A DNA stretch of 64,000 bases from Rhizobium sp. RCAM05350 (lineage in GTDB: Bacteria > Pseudomonadota > Alphaproteobacteria > Rhizobiales > Rhizobiaceae), in NCBI GenBank assembly GCA_024426085.1, contig CP087974.1, positions 3,320,001-3,384,000 on the forward strand. Direction: 5' to 3'. How positions within the stretch are numbered: the stretch's first letter is position 1; every line of letters begins with the position of its first letter. Made by a program: the position numbers and the translations under genes. Of this stretch, positions 63,194 through 64,000 are shown in pieces. A model generated the notes under the pieces. It was not told the origin of the DNA. It was given only the letters and a program-made list of their open reading frames with translations, and ran no database searches.

Positions 63194-64000
63194 TTGGTTC
63201 CCCTTTTGGTGTGTGCCAGTGTCAGCGCGATCGTTTCGATGCGCGTGAGAATGTCTTTGAGGTGAATGCGAAGTTTGGCAGCCTTGGCTTTGTCATAGGC
63301 GAAGGGCGGGGCCTCCGTGCTTAGATGGGTGGATTGCGCCAGTTCCATCTGGATCGTGTGAACGCCGTTTTCTTGATCGCTGTAATGGCGTGTCGTCCAG
63401 CCGCCCTTGAAGCGGCCGTTGAGAATGCTGGTAAAGCCCTCTGCATTTAAGACGACATCGACGGTGGCGTCCTGAATGGCCGGATCGCAGGTCTTGCCCA
63501 TATCGGTGCCGACGTTGAAATCGGGCAACGTGCCTTCGAACAGGAACGGGATATCCGATCGGATCGAATGGCAGTCATAAAGCACGGCGATGCCATGGAT
63601 CGCCTTCACCCGCCTCGATCTCGGCCAATAGTGCCGCGTGATAGGGCGCATGGAAATCGGCAAGACGGGCGGCGATGTCGGCTTCGTTGGGCTCTTCGCC
63701 GTCCTTCCAGATGGCGACACCGTCGAAATCCGTTTCCGGAATGAGCCCGGTGGTGTTCTGGCCGGGATAGAGGCTGACGCCTTCGGGATCGCGATTGGCA
63801 TCGAGAGCATAGCGATGGAAGGTGGCGCGCACGGTCGTCACATCCGGCAGCAGGCCATCATAGAGGTGATGGATATGCCAGTCGGTATCGGTCAACAGTC
63901 GGCCGGTATCGTTGAGCCGCTCCCAGATGGCGGGCGGAACATCTGTGCCGGTGTGCGGAAAGCCGAGAATGATGGGCGATGTGCCCTGCTTGACTTCAAA
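63190..64000 (-). CDS. hutG: N-formylglutamate deformylase, partial (one frameshift)
   Basis: Last step of the HutF/HutG branch, releasing glutamate and formate from N-formylglutamate; zinc hydrolase. Nearly complete: the first visible residues are FEVKQGTSPIILGFPHTGTDVP, so only a few N-terminal residues lie beyond the right edge. DCHSIRSDIPFLFEG holds metal ligands. The frame breaks near 63607. About 270 residues visible. Presence of HutG of this type implies the five-step pathway with formiminoglutamate deiminase (hutF) elsewhere. It is upstream of and coupled to hutU. Confidence 0.93.

Overview
The window is a GC-rich stretch of an alphaproteobacterial genome. Gene content and protein style (PrkA/YeaH pair, LacI-controlled PotABCD-type transporter, HutC-controlled hut genes, soluble double-PAS chemoreceptor, rhizobial exopolysaccharide genes) point to Rhizobiaceae, an Agrobacterium/Rhizobium-like soil or plant-associated bacterium. 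I cannot name the species. No rRNA, tRNA, insertion sequence, prophage, integrase or CRISPR array was seen.

A caveat colours the whole annotation. About 55 one- or two-base frameshifts interrupt otherwise well conserved genes, roughly one per 1.2 kb. They hit housekeeping and accessory genes alike (prkA, pepT, rsgA, hutU, the RND pump), and the reading always resumes in another frame of the same gene. Several are an extra C or a missing base in a short homopolymer. I read them as sequencing or assembly indels, not gene decay, and give each gene its full inferred extent with approximate break points.

Layout, left to right. (1) 1-2.7 kb: the yeaH-type gene (partial) and prkA stress-kinase pair, minus strand. 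(2) 3.1-5.2 kb: a phosphoribosyltransferase and a divergent M20 amidohydrolase. (3) 5.2-12.9 kb: a purine scavenging operon reading leftwards, lacI - binding protein - two permeases - ATPase - nucleoside hydrolase - adenine deaminase, headed by a perfect 34-bp palindrome. (4) 13.0-16.8 kb: LysR, an NAD-dependent epimerase/dehydratase and two aldo/keto reductases. (5) 16.9-21.9 kb: rsgA, two small proteins, pepT and an ABC-F ATPase. (6) 22.0-41.5 kb: a surface polysaccharide locus. A flippase, chain-length regulator, polymerase, polysaccharide deacetylase, three glycosyltransferases and a secreted glycosidase-like protein are accompanied by an unusual four-gene set (amidotransferase AsnB, acyl carrier protein, AMP-forming ligase, NAD+-synthase-like protein), a PrmC-like methyltransferase lacking its N-terminal domain, and two paralogous tandem-GNAT proteins. 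(7) 42.7-47.6 kb: a small GNAT, a GH20 hexosaminidase and a cytoplasmic chemoreceptor. (8) 47.7-52.9 kb: an RND efflux pump and adaptor with a divergent TetR repressor and two palindromic operators. (9) 53.0-64.0 kb: a hut region. HutC diverges from an amino acid ABC transporter, a HutH-like lyase that lacks the Ala-Ser-Gly cofactor triad, a sarcosine-oxidase-like flavoenzyme and an arginase-family protein with an altered metal site; hutD, hutU and hutG (partial) lie on the opposite strand.

The two places most likely to hold undescribed biology are the AsnB/ACP/ligase/NadE module inside the polysaccharide locus, which looks able to activate and amidate a carboxylic acid for decorating the polymer, and the accessory hut operon, whose cofactor-less lyase plus N-demethylating-type oxidase suggest catabolism of an N-methylated histidine derivative into urocanate.
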